Source: an uncultured Anaerococcus sp. (GTDB taxonomy: Bacteria > Bacillota > Clostridia > Tissierellales > Peptoniphilaceae). Taken from it: 7,387 nt of DNA. The notes below the pieces were generated by a model. It saw only the letters and a program-made list of their open reading frames with translations. It had not been told where the DNA came from and did no database searches. The stretch lies in the NCBI GenBank assembly GCA_902465755.1, contig CABQOK010000064.1:1-7387 (forward strand). The letters are read 5' to 3'. Below are positions 5,395 to 7,387 of the stretch, in pieces. Made by a program: the position numbers and the translations under genes. The number at the start of each line of letters is the position of its first letter. Position 1 is the first letter of the stretch.

Positions 5395-6082
5395 CTGATC
5401 TTATCTTTCCATAAGCGTAGGTCTTAGAAAACCCATCTTCTAGGGCAAAGGAGAATTCATCTTTCGATTTTTTCCCTAGGGCCCTTACGCTTTTCTTATC
5501 TCTAATTTCATTTCTATAAACTAATTTGATATAGCCTATATCCTTGGCGAAAATTTCCGAAAGTTCCTCGATATAATCGAAGTAAACTGCATTGTTTACA
5601 TGGAAATTTGTATCTATATCTGCCTTTCTAATTTGGATATCCTTAATAAAGTCAAGATCTTTTTCTAGTTTCACATCCCTAGCAGTAAATACTTCCTCTT
5701 CTCTGCCGTAGGCCTTTACTAAATCCTCTAAGATTTTTACCGGGCGAAGTCTTTCTATATCCATCAATAAAAACACTGCCTTAGCCTTAGCAAGGATTTC
5801 CCCATTCTTTTCTACTATAAAATCCCTATAGGCATAGAACCTATTCATATGGGTAGGTATGGTTGTGATTTCTATCTCATCATCAAGCCTTACACATTCT
5901 TTGATATCTATCTCCCATGAATAAGCTATCCATCTGAACTTTTCCATGTCGATATCCTTTTCGAGGGAACTTGCTTGCTCGAAACTAACATCAAACATTA
6001 AACTTGCTAGATTTCTCATGGTCAAATAGCCATAGCGGTCACAAAACATATGTCCTATAGTATATTTTTTCTTATATTTCAT
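5387..6082 (-). CDS. Acyl-ACP thioesterase, FatA/FatB type
   Basis: This cytoplasmic enzyme hydrolyses acyl-acyl carrier protein to free fatty acid, ending or diverting fatty-acid synthesis. The 231-residue length suits the bacterial double-hotdog family (PF01643). The N-terminal hotdog carries RWIAYSWEIDI (50-60), and the second starts near residue 145. The catalytic region DTNFHVNNAVYFDY (157-170) contains the conserved D157, N159 and H161, and an acidic residue, E192 in YRNEIR, is placed like the third catalytic position. An AGGGAGA ribosome binding site precedes the ATG, 8 nt after the mgtE stop. The stop overlaps the next gene. In anaerobes such enzymes may supply free fatty acids for lipid remodelling; the physiological role here is not shown. 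Confidence 0.88.
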   Translation of the reverse strand: MKYKKKYTIGHMFCDRYGYLTMRNLASLMFDVSFEQASSLEKDIDMEKFRWIAYSWEIDIKECVRLDDEIEITTIPTHMNRFYAYRDFIVEKNGEILAKAKAVFLLMDIERLRPVKILEDLVKAYGREEEVFTARDVKLEKDLDFIKDIQIRKADIDTNFHVNNAVYFDYIEELSEIFAKDIGYIKLVYRNEIRDKKSVRALGKKSKDEFSFALEDGFSKTYAYGKIRSDV

Positions 6083-6090
6083 AATTCTCC

Positions 6091-7387
6091 CTATATTGGT
6101 GCTACATCCATAAACATTTGAGCTATATTAAAGTAAACTATTAGGCCCAGGGAATCTACTATGGTTGTGATAAGTGGACTTGCCATTATAGCAGGGTCTG
6201 CCCCAAGTCTCTTAGCAATTATTGGAAGAAGAGAGCCCACGACCTTGGCAGTAACAACTATAAAGAAAAGTGTAACAGAAACCATAAGGGCAATCTCGAC
6301 TCCTACCTTATCAAAAAGATAGCATTTGAAAAATCCTACTACGGATAAAAATAGACCGCATACCATTCCAATCCTACATTCCTTCCAAACTACCTTGGCC
6401 CAATCGGATAGTTCTATATCCTTTGTGGCCATGGCACGAATTACAAGGGTTGAGGCCTGGCTTCCTGCATTTCCTCCAGAGTCAGTTAACATTGGTATAA
6501 ACATATTAAGGGCAATTATCGACTGGATAACTGCCTCGTAGCTTTTAAGTATAGTTGAGGTAAAAGCAGATGAGATCATAAGAAACATCAACCAGGGAAT
6601 CCTGTTTTTAGCAAGGTCCCAAACGCTCATCTTGCTGTATTCTTCCTCTTCTGGTGTGGTAGCAGCCATGATTTGGAAGTCTTCTGTAGCTTCTTTTTCG
6701 ATTATCCACATGCTATCATCTACCGTGATAATTCCTACCAGCCTATCTTCCTTATCTACTACTGGTAGGGCAGTAAAGCCATATTTTTGGAAGGTCCTAG
6801 CTACGTCTTCTTGGTCATCGTCTGTTCTAACTGTGATCACATCTTCATAGAGAAGAGTTGATATCGAAGTATCCCCATCACTTGTAACGAGATTTCTCAA
6901 AGATACATAGCCTAAAAGCTTTTTGGTAGAATCTGTAACATAACATGTATAGACAGTGACCTTGTTATTGCCAATCCTTTTTATTGTGCTTAAGGCTTCA
7001 CTTACAGTCATTGTTATCTTAAGCTCCACAAATTCTGGAGTCATCAGACTTGCTGCAGAATCTTCTGGAAACTTAAGATATTGGTTTACTTTCTTTCTCG
7101 GTATTTCTTAGAATCTTTTGAACAACAGAAGCTGGCATCTCTTCTAGGGTGTCTATCATATCGTCAAAGTCTAGTTGGTCTAGAAGCGAATGAAATTCTG
7201 TATCATTTAGTCCTTTTTTAATCTTATCCTTATCATCTGGACCAAGCTCTGCAAAAACTTCTATTGCATCTTCCTTTTTGAGGAGCCTAAAGACGATTAG
7301 GGCATCTTCTGCGCTTAGGGTCGATATGAATTCTTCTATATCGACGGGGTTAGTCCTTCTTAAAAGTTTGGAAAGATTGGTCCCGTC
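6091..7387 (-). pseudogene. mgtE: Mg2+ transporter MgtE, frameshifted and cut by the window edge
   Basis: MgtE is a membrane Mg2+ channel gated by its own cytoplasmic N and CBS domains. One frame is open from the window edge to 7073 and encodes most of the N domain (for example LSAEDALIVFRLLKKEDA and DMIDTLEEMPASVVQKILRN). The family sequence then continues in another frame: VNQYLKFPEDSAASLMTPEF, two CBS domains, the MgtE signature GGNAGSQASTLVIRA, and DPAIMASPLITTIVD in the last membrane helices. The join lies at about 7087-7096, where minus-strand GAGAAAGAAAGTAAAC has one base more than needed. The first 20-30 residues lie beyond 7387. ATG 7044 lies inside the conserved linker and has no ribosome binding site, so it is not a genuine start. 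This could be a disrupted gene or a base-calling error in an A-rich tract. Confidence 0.85.

Noticed and set aside
6326..6850. Plus-strand open frames antisense to mgtE.
   Set aside because: They lie opposite conserved CBS and membrane segments of MgtE and look like chance frames.
6091..7044. A complete 317-aa CBS-domain transporter starting at ATG 7044.
   Set aside because: The in-frame and other-frame sequence upstream continues the MgtE N domain, and there is no ribosome binding site at that ATG; it is the downstream part of a frameshifted mgtE.

Overview
The window looks like chromosomal DNA from an anaerobic, low-GC Gram-positive bacterium. AT-rich intergenic DNA, strong GGAGG-type ribosome binding sites, frequent AGA/AGG arginine codons, a T-box leader and [FeFe]-hydrogenase maturation genes all point to Firmicutes. 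A Peptoniphilaceae-like relative (Anaerococcus, Peptoniphilus) is my guess, not something the sequence proves.

Left edge (1-527): no gene here is longer than 33 codons, but the stretch is dense with signals. A consensus promoter fires leftwards into the first 74 nt of a probable T-box leader, whose gene lies outside the window. Next comes a compact locus with the layout of a par/Fst-type type I toxin-antitoxin system. It has a 33-residue membrane peptide (minus strand), a converging short RNA with a near-consensus promoter (plus strand), a shared bidirectional terminator, and two direct repeats that let the short RNA pair with the toxin message at its ribosome binding site and first codons. 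The toxin and hydG promoters are back to back around an imperfect palindrome.

Centre (528-4740): hydrogenase maturation genes in two converging units, hydG-hydF on the plus strand and a small four-cysteine, lysine-tailed protein plus hydE on the minus strand. HydG makes CO and cyanide from tyrosine, HydE works on the dithiolate-bridge side, and HydF is the GTPase scaffold that delivers the H-cluster precursor. No hydrogenase structural gene is in the window. The two units meet at an element of about 195 bp closed by long inverted repeats, with a GC-rich, pseudoknot-capable core. It is either an unidentified structured RNA or a miniature inverted-repeat element. The hydE unit appears to have a terminator hairpin in its own leader, directly before the first ribosome binding site.

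Right (4780-7387): a tightly packed minus-strand operon of mgtE (Mg2+ transporter, frameshifted near 7090 and running off the edge), an acyl-ACP thioesterase, and an HD-domain-like protein that has lost the metal-binding residues of its family.

The most interesting items are the Fst-like toxin-antitoxin locus, the structured element at 3101-3295, and the hydE leader with its unusual lysine-tailed small protein.
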